Source of the DNA: SKVR01 sp046291875
GTDB lineage: Bacteria; Bacteroidota; Bacteroidia; Bacteroidales; UBA7960
DNA: 64,000 bases
Assembly (NCBI GenBank): GCA_046291875.1
Contig: JBKBSF010000023.1
Location: 1 to 64,000 of the forward strand
Direction: 5' to 3'
This document shows positions 33,348 through 43,072 of the stretch, piece after piece. Made by a program: the position numbers and the translations under genes. How positions within the stretch are numbered: position 1 is the stretch's first letter; every line of letters begins with the position of its first letter. The notes below the pieces were generated by a model. It was not told where the DNA came from, did not search any database, and worked only from the letters and a program-made list of their open reading frames with translations.

Positions 33348-34064
33348 ATGAATAAACCCTTAAACTCCTCCGAGGTATCCCGTATGGGTGGGATTAAAAG
33401 CTGGGCAGAAGATGAGCGCCCCAGGGAAAAACTTCTTGCCAAAGGAGTGGCTGCATTGAGCGATGGAGAGCTTTTGGCCATTCTTATTGGCAGTGGCACC
33501 CGCGAACTTTCTGCTGTAGATCTGGCACGGGAAATCCTTCTGGCTTCGCAGAATAGTCTTTCTGAGCTTTCCCGCTTATCCATAAAAGACCTTACCCGGT
33601 TCAAAGGTATCGGAGAAGCAAAGGCCATCAACATTGCTGCGGCTCTGGAGCTGGGGCGGCGCAGGCGCTTAAAAGACGGGCTCGAGCGAAAAAAGATCAC
33701 TTCCAGCCGGGATGCCTTCGAAATAATGCATCCACTGCTGAGCGACAACAATTATGAAGAGTTCTGGATCATTACCCTTAACAGGGGAAATATGGTAAAG
33801 AAAATTCATCGGATCAGCGAAGGCAGCCTGGCTGGCACCGTGGCCGACCCCAAGAAGATTTTTCGTATGGCACTGGAAGACAATGCAGCCTCATTGATCC
33901 TTTTCCACAATCATCCCAGCGGCAACCTCACTCCCAGTAAAAAAGACTCCGAAATAACCCAGAAGTGCAAAAGTGCCGGATTGTTTCTGGATATGCCTGT
34001 GCTGGATCATATCATTATCGGGGCCGACTCTTATTTCAGCTTTGCTGACGAAGGTCTGCTTTAA
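33348..34064 (+). CDS. radC: RadC family JAB/MPN-domain protein
   Basis: The 238-residue product has an N-terminal helix-hairpin-helix region (about 20-95; RPREKLLAKGVAALSDGELL, then LTRFKGIGEAKAINIAAAL) and a C-terminal JAB/MPN metal-binding domain. The JAMM motif is visible as LILFHNHPSGNLTPSKKDSE, followed by LDHIIIG. The family is named for DNA repair but its activity is unsettled. The gene follows the tRNA-Glu terminator by 41 bp. It is complete and shows no sign of recent transfer. Confidence 0.95.
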   Translation: MNKPLNSSEVSRMGGIKSWAEDERPREKLLAKGVAALSDGELLAILIGSGTRELSAVDLAREILLASQNSLSELSRLSIKDLTRFKGIGEAKAINIAAALELGRRRRLKDGLERKKITSSRDAFEIMHPLLSDNNYEEFWIITLNRGNMVKKIHRISEGSLAGTVADPKKIFRMALEDNAASLILFHNHPSGNLTPSKKDSEITQKCKSAGLFLDMPVLDHIIIGADSYFSFADEGLL

Positions 34065-34144
34065 GAACCCATCAGCCATTCCTGCCCACAAAGACTTATA
34101 CTCCGGGTTGCCCTGTAAGCCCACATGGTTTAAAAAATATATTT

Positions 34145-34152
34145 TATCTTTG
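34145..34152 (+). promoter_or_regulatory. -7 promoter element for the deacetylase/FemAB pair
   Basis: TATCTTTG (TAnnTTTG) lies 23 bp before the ATG at 34176. Confidence 0.45.
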
Positions 34153-34175
34153 TACGAATTCTATCTTACCACCCG

Positions 34176-35513
34176 ATGATCCTGCTCTATACCCCTAAAA
34201 TTACCAGCAGAATACAATATGCCGTGAAATTTATTCTGGGCCAGATCGGGGGTTTCGAATACAGCGTAACTTCATCATCGGAAGATTTTATCAACTTCAA
34301 AGGGGCACGGATCAATTATTCTGACAGGCACTTCCCGGTAGATTGCATCCATGTTTTTTTCTCTGGTTTTCTTATTCAGAAGGGAGTGCGTGAGTTTGCA
34401 CCCCCCATCCGGCAGCAAGAGCCCTGGCCTTGTCTTTTTCCGGCAATCGATGATGGAAGAGAATATCATGTAGATTATGATATTTTTGCCTCGGCTTTTT
34501 ACCTGATGAGCCGCTATGAAGAATACCTCCCCTTTCTGGAGGATCGGTACGGTCGTTTTGAGGCCGATCAGAGCTTTGCCTTTCAGCATGGTTTTCTCGA
34601 ACTTCCCATTACCGACCTGCAAGCACTGGAGCTGCAAAAGAAACTACTCCACCAGTTTCCTTTCCTGGAGGTGAGAGAGAGGAAGTTCCGGTTTATACCC
34701 ACTTACGATATTGATGTAGCCTATGCATACAAAGGACGGGGCACCACCCGGAACGTACTGGCCATTGTGCGCGATGTGCTAACATTCAATTTTCAAAATC
34801 TTCATCACCGTATCCAGGTGCTGCTGAACCGGTTACCTGACCCTTTCGATACTTACGATCTGCAGTTGTCTTTGCAGAAACGCTATCAGCTTGACCCTAT
34901 TTACTTCTTCCTGTCGGCCCAGTTTGGACCTCGCGACAAAAATATCTCCATCTATTCCAGACACTTCAGCCATTTGTTAAAACGATTGGGCGATTACGCG
35001 CAAACGGGTATTCATCCCTCATTTGCCTCCCACGAAAAACCGGCCCGGTTGCTGGAAGAGATCAAAACCCTGGCCTCAATCCTGAACCGTACGGTAGAAA
35101 AAAGCCGGCAGCATTATCTGAAGCTGCATTTGCCCGAAACCTACACCCGACTCATGCGCTACAACATCTGGAATGATTACAGCATGGGATTTGCTTCGCA
35201 CCCCGGTTTCAGGGCAGGCACCTGTACTCCCTTTAATTTTTTCAACCTGCAGGAAGAAAGCGAAACCCGGCTTAAGGTGCATCCTCTTGCCGTAATGGAT
35301 GGATCGCTGCGCGATTATCTGAAGCTATCACCCGATGAGGCAATACAAAAATGTGAAGCCCTTGCAAAATCAGTTATGCAGGCACAAGGCACTTTTATTA
35401 CTCTCTGGCACAACGATGCACTAAGCGAATACGGCTATTGGAAGGGTTGGAGAAAAGTATACACACATCTTATCGATTTTATACACAACCCTTCGGGAGA
35501 GAAAAAAGCATGA
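34176..35513 (+). CDS. Polysaccharide deacetylase-like protein
   Basis: The 445-residue product has an N-terminal region of about 150 residues without a motif I can name, then a NodB-like fold. The Asp motif is FIPTYDIDVAYAYKG (near residue 175), the second motif is GIHPSFASH, the third RAGTCTPFNFFN, and the last TLWHNDALSEY. No signal peptide is seen, so it is probably cytoplasmic or at the inner face of the membrane. The family removes N-acetyl or other acyl groups from polysaccharides. Its stop overlaps the ATG of the FemAB-like gene by ATGA, showing translational coupling and a shared pathway, likely surface-glycan or peptidoglycan modification. Substrate unknown. Confidence 0.8.
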   Translation: MILLYTPKITSRIQYAVKFILGQIGGFEYSVTSSSEDFINFKGARINYSDRHFPVDCIHVFFSGFLIQKGVREFAPPIRQQEPWPCLFPAIDDGREYHVDYDIFASAFYLMSRYEEYLPFLEDRYGRFEADQSFAFQHGFLELPITDLQALELQKKLLHQFPFLEVRERKFRFIPTYDIDVAYAYKGRGTTRNVLAIVRDVLTFNFQNLHHRIQVLLNRLPDPFDTYDLQLSLQKRYQLDPIYFFLSAQFGPRDKNISIYSRHFSHLLKRLGDYAQTGIHPSFASHEKPARLLEEIKTLASILNRTVEKSRQHYLKLHLPETYTRLMRYNIWNDYSMGFASHPGFRAGTCTPFNFFNLQEESETRLKVHPLAVMDGSLRDYLKLSPDEAIQKCEALAKSVMQAQGTFITLWHNDALSEYGYWKGWRKVYTHLIDFIHNPSGEKKA

Positions 35514-36463
35514 TCAGGTACCTGACGCATAACGAGATAGATAAGGAAAAGTGGGATGCCGCCATCGACCAGGCTCTCAACGGAATCATTTACCCCTATT
35601 CTTTCTATCTTGACCAGGTTGCACCCCGTTGGGAGGCTCTGGTTTATAATGATTATGAAGCCGTAATGCCCCTGCCCCACCGCACAAAATGGGGTGTGCG
35701 CTATGTTTTCCAACCCTTTTTCATACAACAACTGGGGGTTTTCTCAAGTAAACCCATGGGGGCAGATACTGTTGAGAGGTTTATTGATGCCATTCCAATA
35801 CACTTCAGGTTTTGCCAGCTGAACTTTAACACTTACAATACGATTGGGGGTGGAAGGAACCGATCGGTGCGAAAGAGAAGGAATTTTGAACTGGACCTGA
35901 TTGCACCTTATGAACAATTGTATGCCAACTATGCTGAAAATACGCGGCGCAATCTGAAAAAAGCACAGAAATCAGGCATTTTTATCACTATCAACTCCGA
36001 TCCGGATATCATTATACAGAGCTTTCGCAACAATAGGGGTAAAGACATTGCCAGTTTTTCGGAGGCAGACTATCTGACCCTAAAGCACCTGATCTATTCA
36101 GGACTGCATCGTGGCAATGCTACCATTTACTCTGCCTGGGATGAAACCAATAGTTTTTGTGCAGGCATTGTTTTTATGCAGTCGCATCGCAAGAGCATCC
36201 TGTTGTTCTCAGGAAGTATGCCTCAAGCTCGCCAGAATGGTGCTATGGCTGCCCTGGTAGATCGATTTATCAGCGATCATGCCGGAGAAAACCTTACCCT
36301 TGACTTTGAAGGATCCGATCAGGATAGCCTGGCTCGGTTTTACAAAGGCTTTGGAGCAAAAGAATGCTCCTATTATGAGTTGACAATCCATAATTTTCCA
36401 CTAATTTTAAAACCCATTACAGATCTTTACCTTAGTTGGCGGCGCAGGTCTGTAAGAAATTGA
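35510..36463 (+). CDS. FemAB/GNAT-like acyltransferase
   Basis: The 317-residue product was assigned the start at 35510 because it gives an ATGA overlap with the preceding gene. The C-terminal half resembles the GNAT fold of FemAB-type proteins (ENTRRNLKKAQKSGIF; AGIVFMQSHRKSILLFSG; QNGAMAALVDRFISDHAG; LDFEGSDQDSLARFYKGFGA). Such enzymes add amino acids to peptidoglycan or acyl groups to glycans and lipids. The tight coupling to a deacetylase-like protein suggests a two-step exchange of an acyl group on one substrate. That is inference. No membrane segment is seen. Confidence 0.78.
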   Translation: MIRYLTHNEIDKEKWDAAIDQALNGIIYPYSFYLDQVAPRWEALVYNDYEAVMPLPHRTKWGVRYVFQPFFIQQLGVFSSKPMGADTVERFIDAIPIHFRFCQLNFNTYNTIGGGRNRSVRKRRNFELDLIAPYEQLYANYAENTRRNLKKAQKSGIFITINSDPDIIIQSFRNNRGKDIASFSEADYLTLKHLIYSGLHRGNATIYSAWDETNSFCAGIVFMQSHRKSILLFSGSMPQARQNGAMAALVDRFISDHAGENLTLDFEGSDQDSLARFYKGFGAKECSYYELTIHNFPLILKPITDLYLSWRRRSVRN

Positions 36464-36483
36464 CCACCTAAACAATAATTCAT

Positions 36484-37134
36484 ATGGTACATGTATTGGA
36501 AAACAAAAGCTCTATACTCAGCCAGTATATCGCAGAGGTAAGAGATGTTGAGATACAGAAAGACAGTATGCGTTTCAGGCGCAACATGGAAAGGCTGGGC
36601 GAGATCTTTGCTTACGAAATCAGCAAAAAGCTCTCCTATCAGTCTGTTGAGGTAGTAACCTCCCTGGGAGAGGCTCAATGCAAGGTTCTGGATCAGCAAC
36701 CAGTAATTGCAACCATTTTGCGCGCCGGCCTTCCCATGCACCAGGGCATTCTGAATATTTTTGACAAGGCCGAAAATGCCTTTATCTCGGCCTATCGCAA
36801 ACATCACAAAGATGGTTCTTTTACCATTCAGGTTGAATACGCATCGTGCCCAATACTCGACAACAAGGTACTGATCCTTGCCGACCCAATGCTGGCCACC
36901 GGTGCCTCCATGGTTCTTACTTACAAGGAGCTGCTAACCAAGGGCAAACCCTCTCATACTCACATCGTGTCGATCCTGGCCAGTGTACAGGGGGTAGATT
37001 ACCTGAAAAAACATCTTCCATCAGGAAGCTTTACCCTTTGGGCAGGAGCTGTGGATGACGAACTTACCGCCAAAGCCTATATTGTGCCCGGATTGGGTGA
37101 TGCCGGTGATCTGGCCTATGGCAACAAACTCTGA
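36484..37134 (+). CDS. upp: Uracil phosphoribosyltransferase
   Basis: The 216-residue product converts uracil and PRPP to UMP in pyrimidine salvage. Visible are the N-terminal dimer region (SILSQYIAEVRDVEIQKDSM), ILRAGLPMHQGIL, the PRPP-binding loop ILADPMLATGASM and the C-terminal AKAYIVPGLGDAGDLAYG that carries the uracil-binding proline/glycine segment. It lies 20 bp after the FemAB-like gene and 5 bp before the permease gene, so all four genes from 34176 may be one transcript. Confidence 0.95.
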   Translation: MVHVLENKSSILSQYIAEVRDVEIQKDSMRFRRNMERLGEIFAYEISKKLSYQSVEVVTSLGEAQCKVLDQQPVIATILRAGLPMHQGILNIFDKAENAFISAYRKHHKDGSFTIQVEYASCPILDNKVLILADPMLATGASMVLTYKELLTKGKPSHTHIVSILASVQGVDYLKKHLPSGSFTLWAGAVDDELTAKAYIVPGLGDAGDLAYGNKL

Positions 37135-37139
37135 AAACA

Positions 37140-38375
37140 ATGAAGCAGGTTGTAGTATCAGAAAACATAAAAATCTCTCTCATTTCCATTCGCAGCCATT
37201 TGCTGCGGACCCTGCTCACTATTCTTATTATTGCCTTCGGGATTATGGCTATCGTGGGGATCCTTACGGCCATCGAATCCATCAAGATTTCCATTACCAG
37301 TAGTTTCTCGAGCCTCGGAGCCAACTCCTTTACCATTGTAAACCGCGATATGGTAGTGCAAGGTAGCGGACAACCCAGGGTGTATCCTCCCATCAGCTAT
37401 GATGAAGCTGTAGCTTTTAAACGTGATTATCATTTCCCTGCCACTGTTTCTGTATCGCTTTGGGGTACCAGTACTGCTATTGTAAGATTTGGATCGCGGG
37501 AAACCAATCCTAATATTGCAGTAAATGGTTCAGACGAAAACTACCTCCTTACCTCGGGCAATGAACTGGAACGAGGGCGCAACTTCTCGCCCTGGGAAGT
37601 GGAAACAGGCGCTTCGGTAGCTATCATCGGCGGACGGTTAGCTCGTACTCTTTTCCCTAACAATGAAAATCCGCTTGGAAATTTTATCAATATCGCCAAC
37701 CGCCGCTACCAGGTAATTGGAGTGATGAAAGAGAGGGGCGCCGGGTTTGGTTTCAGCAGCGATCAGCATGTGATCATTCCTGTGCTGGCAGCCCGGGGGC
37801 AATACTATCGCCCCAACATGAATCACAGTCTGAACATATCAACCCAAAACATTGCTCAACTGGAAACTGCTATAGGTGAAGCCACGGGAGTATTCAGACT
37901 AACACGCGGATTAAGACCCGGAGAAAGCAATAATTTTGACATCAGAAAAAGTGATAATCTTGCCCGGATCCTGATCGAAAACATCAGCCTGGTAACATTG
38001 GCTGCCACAGCAATTGGAATCATAACCCTGCTGGGGGCCGCAATCGGGCTGATGAATATTATGCTGGTATCTGTGACCGAGCGTACACGTGAAATCGGCA
38101 TCCGAAAAGCTATGGGAGCCAGCAGGTATACCATCAAACAACAATTCCTGGCAGAAGCCATCGTGATTTGCCAGCTGGGTGGTGTGGCAGGTATCATATT
38201 CGGGCTTTTGGTGGGCAATATAATGTCTTTGGTTATAGGCAACCCTTTTATTGTGCCATGGAAATGGATTGGAGCCGGCATTTTACTCTGCTCACTGGTA
38301 GGACTTGTAGCAGGTTACTATCCTGCCGCCAAAGCTTCCAGGCTCGACCCCATCGAATCTCTCCGCTACGAATAG
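37140..38375 (+). CDS. MacB/FtsX-type ABC transporter permease
   Basis: The 411-residue product has one N-terminal membrane segment (about 20-45), a MacB-type periplasmic core (about 50-250) and three C-terminal membrane segments of the FtsX domain (LVTLAATAIGIITLLGAAIG; IVICQLGGVAGIIFGLLVG; GAGILLCSLVGLVAGYYPA), ending with the family tail AAKASRLDPIESLRYE. It works with a separate ATP-binding subunit in efflux or lipoprotein/peptide mechanotransmission. No such ATPase gene is adjacent; upp is upstream and a response regulator downstream. The substrate is unknown. Confidence 0.9.
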   Translation: MKQVVVSENIKISLISIRSHLLRTLLTILIIAFGIMAIVGILTAIESIKISITSSFSSLGANSFTIVNRDMVVQGSGQPRVYPPISYDEAVAFKRDYHFPATVSVSLWGTSTAIVRFGSRETNPNIAVNGSDENYLLTSGNELERGRNFSPWEVETGASVAIIGGRLARTLFPNNENPLGNFINIANRRYQVIGVMKERGAGFGFSSDQHVIIPVLAARGQYYRPNMNHSLNISTQNIAQLETAIGEATGVFRLTRGLRPGESNNFDIRKSDNLARILIENISLVTLAATAIGIITLLGAAIGLMNIMLVSVTERTREIGIRKAMGASRYTIKQQFLAEAIVICQLGGVAGIIFGLLVGNIMSLVIGNPFIVPWKWIGAGILLCSLVGLVAGYYPAAKASRLDPIESLRYE

Positions 38376-38449
38376 GGGCGTGAAAAGTATTTTACTTTTG
38401 CTTTTTTTGAATTTACATACTAACTTTAGGCTTTTATTATATTTTTTGC

Positions 38450-38457
38450 TATTTTTG
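38450..38457 (+). promoter_or_regulatory. -7 promoter element for the response regulator gene
   Basis: TATTTTTG matches TAnnTTTG, 52 bp before the ATG at 38510. It lies in an A/T-rich gap after the permease gene. Confidence 0.45.
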
Positions 38458-38509
38458 TCGGACTAATACAGTAAAAACAAGACAACCTGCTCAAAAACCA
38501 CGATTATCA

Positions 38510-39157
38510 ATGGATAAAATCAAAGTACTTGTTGTTGATGACCACGACCTTATTGTGCTGGCCGCTCGCCAGATCTTCTCCAAAGTACCGGATATCAAAC
38601 TCATAGGGGTAGCAAGTGACGGCGACGAAGCCTACAAAAAAATAAAAGAGCTTAAACCTGATGTAGTAATTCTCGATGTAATACTCCCCGGGATGGGAGG
38701 TATTGAGCTAACCCGAAAAATTGCTTCAGAGTTTCCGGACACAAAAGTGGTTCTTCACTCGTCATCGGTGAGTGAGGATGTAATTGTTACAGGTTTTGAG
38801 GCTGGTGCGATGGCCTATGTGCCCAAAAACTTCAAACCCGGCCAGTTGATCGAAGCCATCCATTCGGTGGTAAAAGGTGAGCACTACAGCAAAGGTTTCG
38901 TTTCAGAAATCCTCATTGAAAACTTCCTGAAAAACAAAAACAAAAAAGAAGGCCAGAATGGCAAGCTTACAGAGCGGGAAATAGAGATACTTCAAGCCAT
39001 AACCAAAGGGATGACCAACCAGCAAATGGCCGATAACCTTCACATCAGCGTACGCACGGTTGAGGCCCACAAGTCAAATATTATGAAAAAACTCAAGCTC
39101 AACAGTACTGCTGAGCTTGTTGTGTATGCCATCAAACATAAGATTGTAAAAATCTGA
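38510..39157 (+). CDS. NarL/FixJ-family response regulator
   Basis: The 215-residue product has a receiver domain (about 3-120) with the acidic pair in VVDDHD, the phospho-acceptor Asp in VVILDVILPGMGG, the conserved Ser/Thr in LHSSSV and Lys in YVPKNFKPGQL. A LuxR-type helix-turn-helix follows (about 150-210: LTEREIEILQAITKGMTNQQ, ISVRTVEAHKSNIMKKL). It should be a transcription factor switched by phosphorylation. No partner kinase is encoded beside it. Confidence 0.93.
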   Translation: MDKIKVLVVDDHDLIVLAARQIFSKVPDIKLIGVASDGDEAYKKIKELKPDVVILDVILPGMGGIELTRKIASEFPDTKVVLHSSSVSEDVIVTGFEAGAMAYVPKNFKPGQLIEAIHSVVKGEHYSKGFVSEILIENFLKNKNKKEGQNGKLTEREIEILQAITKGMTNQQMADNLHISVRTVEAHKSNIMKKLKLNSTAELVVYAIKHKIVKI

Positions 39158-39180
39158 GGTTTATCCACGCATTAATTTCT

Positions 39181-41124
39181 TCAGCTCCTTTCAATTTCCT
39201 CCAACTTAAGGTGCAACTCTTCCCAGAGAGTTTCGGCCTCATGTAATTGGGCTTTCATATCAGAATAGTTTTTATAGAACTGATCATTGTTGAAATCGGC
39301 TGGATAATCGCCCGGATTGGAGATTACCTTCTCGGCATCGCTGATCTGGGTTTCAAGTGCATGTATTTGCTCCTCAACACGTGCTATCTGCGACTGGACC
39401 TTCCGAACCTCACGTTCCATTTCTTTTTTTCGTTCCCACTGCTGCTTGTTGTCAGAGTCGATGGTGGCAGAAAGCTCAGAAGAAGCTTTACGGGCTTGCT
39501 CCAGATCAGAAAGGTTTTGGATATTACGGTTTTCAATGAAATCGTAAATATCGCCGATAAATTCCTTGATCTTTCTGTCTTTAAATTCGAATACCTTGTT
39601 TGATAAACCTTGCAAAAAATCGCGGTCGTGGCTCACAATCACAAGCGTACCCTCAAATTGGAGCAATGCACTTTTGAGGATGTCTTTTGAGCGCATATCG
39701 AGATGATTGGTAGGCTCATCAAGCACCAGCAAGTTTACGGGAGATAACAGCAACCGTGCTATAGCCAGGCGCGATTTTTCTCCTCCCGAGAGCACCTTCA
39801 CCTTTTTGTCTACATCATCGCCCTGAAACAGAAAGCCACCCAGCATACTGCGTATCTTCGGACGGATATCACCCACGGCCACATCATCAAGGGTTTCAAA
39901 AACTGTTTTCTCCCCATCAAGCAATTCGGTCTGATTCTGGGCGTAATAGCCTATCTGAACATTATGGCCCAGCTTCAGATCTCCTGTATACTCCAGATCC
40001 CCAATAATAATTCTCGAAAGGGTTGTTTTTCCTTCACCATTTCTGCCTACAAAGGCAATCCGTTCTCCTCTGCTCACAGAGAACTCTATTCGCTCAAGCA
40101 CCGTTTTTTCGCCATATCTTTTGCCAATATCGTGTGCCTCCAGTACAATTTTGCCGGAGGGAGGAGCTATGTTAAAACGAAAATGAATGGCAGATTTATC
40201 CAGGCTGTCTACTTCAACCTTTTCCATTTTCTCCAGGAGCTTAACACGCGATTGCACTTGTTTGGCCTTGGTAGCCTTTGCCCTGAAGCGTGTTATAAAC
40301 CTTTCGATCTGGGCAATTTCCTTCTGCTGATTGGTAAATAAAGCCATTTCCTGCTCCAGGCGTTCCTCCCGCATCCATTCATAATCCGAATAATTGGCTT
40401 TGTAATCGTAGATCTTCCCTTTGGAAATTTCGATGGTTCTTTTGGTAATATTATCCAGAAACGCCCTGTCGTGCGATATCAACACCACGGCTCCGGAATA
40501 ATCCTGCAAAAAGCCTTCGAGCCACTGAATGGACTCAATGTCGAGATGGTTGGTAGGCTCATCCAGGAGCAACAAATCAGGATTACGAAGCAATATTTTT
40601 GCCAGCTCAACGCGCATCTGCCATCCACCGCTGAATTCAGACATGCTTCGTTTAAAATCCTTGTGCTCAAATCCCAGTCCCAGCAACACTTTCTCAGCTC
40701 TGGCCTGTTGTGTGCTACCACCTATAATGGCAAAACGCTCATTGGCCTCGGCCAAACGCTCTGCCAGTTTGTGATAGGAGTCTGATTCATAATCCTCACG
40801 GTTGGCAATATCCAGAGTAAGCTTATCAATCAGTTTTTCAAGTTCATTGGCCTCAGAAAAGGCGGCAAAAGTTTCATCAAGAACACTTTTGGTACTCCTT
40901 AACTTCATTTCCTGGGGCAGGTAACCCACAGTACCGGAGGAAGGCAGCACTACCCTGCCCGATTCAGGCTCCATCTGCCCGGTAATGATCCGCATCATAG
41001 TGGTTTTCCCTGCACCATTTTTTCCTACCAGCCCAATGCGATCGCGCTTATTGATCAGGAAAGATACATCCTCGAACAAGTATTCGCCGTTAAACTGAAC
41101 TGACAGGTTGTTGACTGAAAACAT
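39181..41124 (-). CDS. ABC-F family ATPase (ribosome-associated type)
   Basis: The 647-residue product has two nucleotide-binding domains and no membrane segment. Walker A motifs are GLVGKNGAGKTT (about 34) and AFVGRNGEGKTT (about 355). ABC signatures are FSGGWQMRVELAKILL and LSGGEKSRLAIARLLL, with Walker B LLLDEPTNHLD and LVLDEPTNHLD. A linker of charged helices (about 240-320) and a C-terminal coiled coil (about 560-645) complete the ABC-F layout. These proteins act at the ribosome in translation, and some protect against antibiotics; nothing here points to resistance. It lies 171 bp downstream of aspS on the same strand. Confidence 0.92.
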   Translation of the reverse strand: MFSVNNLSVQFNGEYLFEDVSFLINKRDRIGLVGKNGAGKTTMMRIITGQMEPESGRVVLPSSGTVGYLPQEMKLRSTKSVLDETFAAFSEANELEKLIDKLTLDIANREDYESDSYHKLAERLAEANERFAIIGGSTQQARAEKVLLGLGFEHKDFKRSMSEFSGGWQMRVELAKILLRNPDLLLLDEPTNHLDIESIQWLEGFLQDYSGAVVLISHDRAFLDNITKRTIEISKGKIYDYKANYSDYEWMREERLEQEMALFTNQQKEIAQIERFITRFRAKATKAKQVQSRVKLLEKMEKVEVDSLDKSAIHFRFNIAPPSGKIVLEAHDIGKRYGEKTVLERIEFSVSRGERIAFVGRNGEGKTTLSRIIIGDLEYTGDLKLGHNVQIGYYAQNQTELLDGEKTVFETLDDVAVGDIRPKIRSMLGGFLFQGDDVDKKVKVLSGGEKSRLAIARLLLSPVNLLVLDEPTNHLDMRSKDILKSALLQFEGTLVIVSHDRDFLQGLSNKVFEFKDRKIKEFIGDIYDFIENRNIQNLSDLEQARKASSELSATIDSDNKQQWERKKEMEREVRKVQSQIARVEEQIHALETQISDAEKVISNPGDYPADFNNDQFYKNYSDMKAQLHEAETLWEELHLKLEEIERS

Positions 41125-41295
41125 CGGGTGTGGTGTTGCTTATGGGTTTATCTGTTGAATGGCTGAGACGTTGAATCGTTTAGTGCTAGGGGCTTTGTGC
41201 AATATCACGCATTCGTAAGGATACAGTAAAGATTGCTTAGAGCATGGCTCATAACTCAAAAGGTGTTGGGGGTTTCGGACTGAATATAAAGAGTG

Positions 41296-43047
41296 CTAAC
41301 TTTTCCCCTTGAGTTGCAGCCCCAATTCATCCAGCTGTTTAAGATCAACAGGTGAAGGGCTGTCGATCATTACATCGCGGCCTGAATTGTTTTTTGGGAA
41401 CGCAATGTAATCGCGGATGGACTCTGAGCCCCCAAAGAGTGAGCACCAGCGGTCGAAGCCAAAGGCTACTCCTCCATGAGGCGGAGCACCATACTGAAAT
41501 GCATCCATAAGGAAACCGAACTGATCGCTGGCTTCCTGGGCTGAAAACCCAAGCACTTCAAACATCTTAGCCTGCAGCTCTTTATCAAAAATCCGGATGG
41601 ATCCCCCTCCAATCTCTACACCATTTATGACCATATCATAGGCATTGGCTCGTACTTTTCCGGGATCAGAATGGAGCAAGTGCAGATCTTCGGGCAAAGG
41701 AGAAGTAAAAGGATGGTGCATGGCAAAAAATCTTTTTGCTTCTGCATCCCATTCCAGAAGCGGAAAATCCAACACCCACAGGCAAGCAAACTGATTGGGA
41801 TTGCGCAATCCAAGTCGTTTTCCCATTTCCAGCCTAAGCTCACCCAGTGCTTTGCGGGTCGTATCGATTTCGCCTGCCATTATCAGCAACAGATCTCCTG
41901 GTTTAGCCTCAAGGGCCTTGGCCCATTGCTCGAGTTGCTCGGGCTGGAAAAACTTATCTACACTCGATTTGAAAGTACCATCGGTGTTCACCCGGACATA
42001 AACCAGGCCCTGAGCACCAATCTGGGGCCGTTTTACCCAATCGGTAAGCTCATCTATCTGCTTACGGGTATAATCGGCACAGCCGCTGGCATTGATTCCT
42101 CCAATCCACTGAGCATCGTCGAATACTTTAAATCCTTTTCCTTTCACAAGGTCGCCAAGCTCTGCAAAACGCATCCCAAATCGTGTGTCAGGCTTATCCG
42201 ATCCATAATACTTCATGGCATCGGCATAGCTCATACGACTGAAGTTCACATCTTCTACGCCCTTTACCACCTTAAAAAGATGTTTTGCCAACCCTTCGAA
42301 TGTGCTGAGGACATCCTCGCGGGTAACAAAGGACATCTCACAATCGATCTGTGTAAATTCGGGCTGTCGGTCGGCTCTGAGGTCTTCATCGCGAAAGCAT
42401 TTCACGATCTGGAAGTACCTGTCGAGACCAGCCACCATAAGCAGCTGCTTAAAGGTTTGGGGCGACTGAGGAAGCGCATAAAACTGCCCGGCATTCATAC
42501 GTGAAGGCACCAGGAAGTCGCGCGCTCCTTCGGGGGTAGACTTTATAAGAACAGGTGTTTCTACTTCAATGAATTGCTGATCATTCAGATATTTCCGGGT
42601 TTCGATAGCCATCTGATGACGCAGTTCGAGGTTGCGTCTCACAGGGTTTCTCCTGATGTCGAGATATCTGTATTTCATCCTGAGGTCATCTCCTCCGTCG
42701 GTATCGTCTTCAATGGTAAAAGGGGGAACGAGCGCCGGATTGAGAATTTGCAGCGATTCTACAATGATTTCAACTTCGCCGGTGGGGTTTTTAAGATTCT
42801 TGCTGCTGCGTTCGACTACTTTTCCACTGGCCTGCACTACATATTCGCGCCCCAGCTGCCGGGCTTGCTTGCAAAGATCGGCATGGGTTTCCATATTAAA
42901 AGCTAGCTGGGTAATGCCATAGCGATCGCGCAGGTCAACGAATGTCATTCCGCCCAGATCGCGCGAGCGTTGCACCCAACCACAAAGGGTTATTTCTTTT
43001 CCGGTATCAGTGATCCTTAGCTCACCGCAGGTATGTGTCCTCATCAT
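41296..43047 (-). CDS. aspS: Aspartate--tRNA ligase
   Basis: The 583-residue class II synthetase charges tRNA-Asp. It has the N-terminal OB-fold anticodon-binding domain (about 1-110; THTCGELRITDTGKEITLCG, GWVQRSRDLGGMTFVDLRD), motif 1/2 regions (YRYLDIRRNPVRRNLELRHQ; QSPQTFKQLLMVAGLDRYFQ; CFRDEDLRADRQPEFTQID), the bacterial insertion domain (about 280-420) and motif 3 (APPHGGVAFGFDRWCSLFGG). Length is that of bacterial-type AspRS. Starts at 43047 and 43044 are equally likely. Confidence 0.96.
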   Translation of the reverse strand: MMRTHTCGELRITDTGKEITLCGWVQRSRDLGGMTFVDLRDRYGITQLAFNMETHADLCKQARQLGREYVVQASGKVVERSSKNLKNPTGEVEIIVESLQILNPALVPPFTIEDDTDGGDDLRMKYRYLDIRRNPVRRNLELRHQMAIETRKYLNDQQFIEVETPVLIKSTPEGARDFLVPSRMNAGQFYALPQSPQTFKQLLMVAGLDRYFQIVKCFRDEDLRADRQPEFTQIDCEMSFVTREDVLSTFEGLAKHLFKVVKGVEDVNFSRMSYADAMKYYGSDKPDTRFGMRFAELGDLVKGKGFKVFDDAQWIGGINASGCADYTRKQIDELTDWVKRPQIGAQGLVYVRVNTDGTFKSSVDKFFQPEQLEQWAKALEAKPGDLLLIMAGEIDTTRKALGELRLEMGKRLGLRNPNQFACLWVLDFPLLEWDAEAKRFFAMHHPFTSPLPEDLHLLHSDPGKVRANAYDMVINGVEIGGGSIRIFDKELQAKMFEVLGFSAQEASDQFGFLMDAFQYGAPPHGGVAFGFDRWCSLFGGSESIRDYIAFPKNNSGRDVMIDSPSPVDLKQLDELGLQLKGKS

Positions 43048-43072
43048 ATTTTCGGATATTTTTTTGAAGGAG

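Noticed and set aside
39181..41124. Antibiotic-resistance role for the ABC-F protein
   Set aside because: Domain layout is that of housekeeping ABC-F proteins, and no leader peptide or resistance context is visible.
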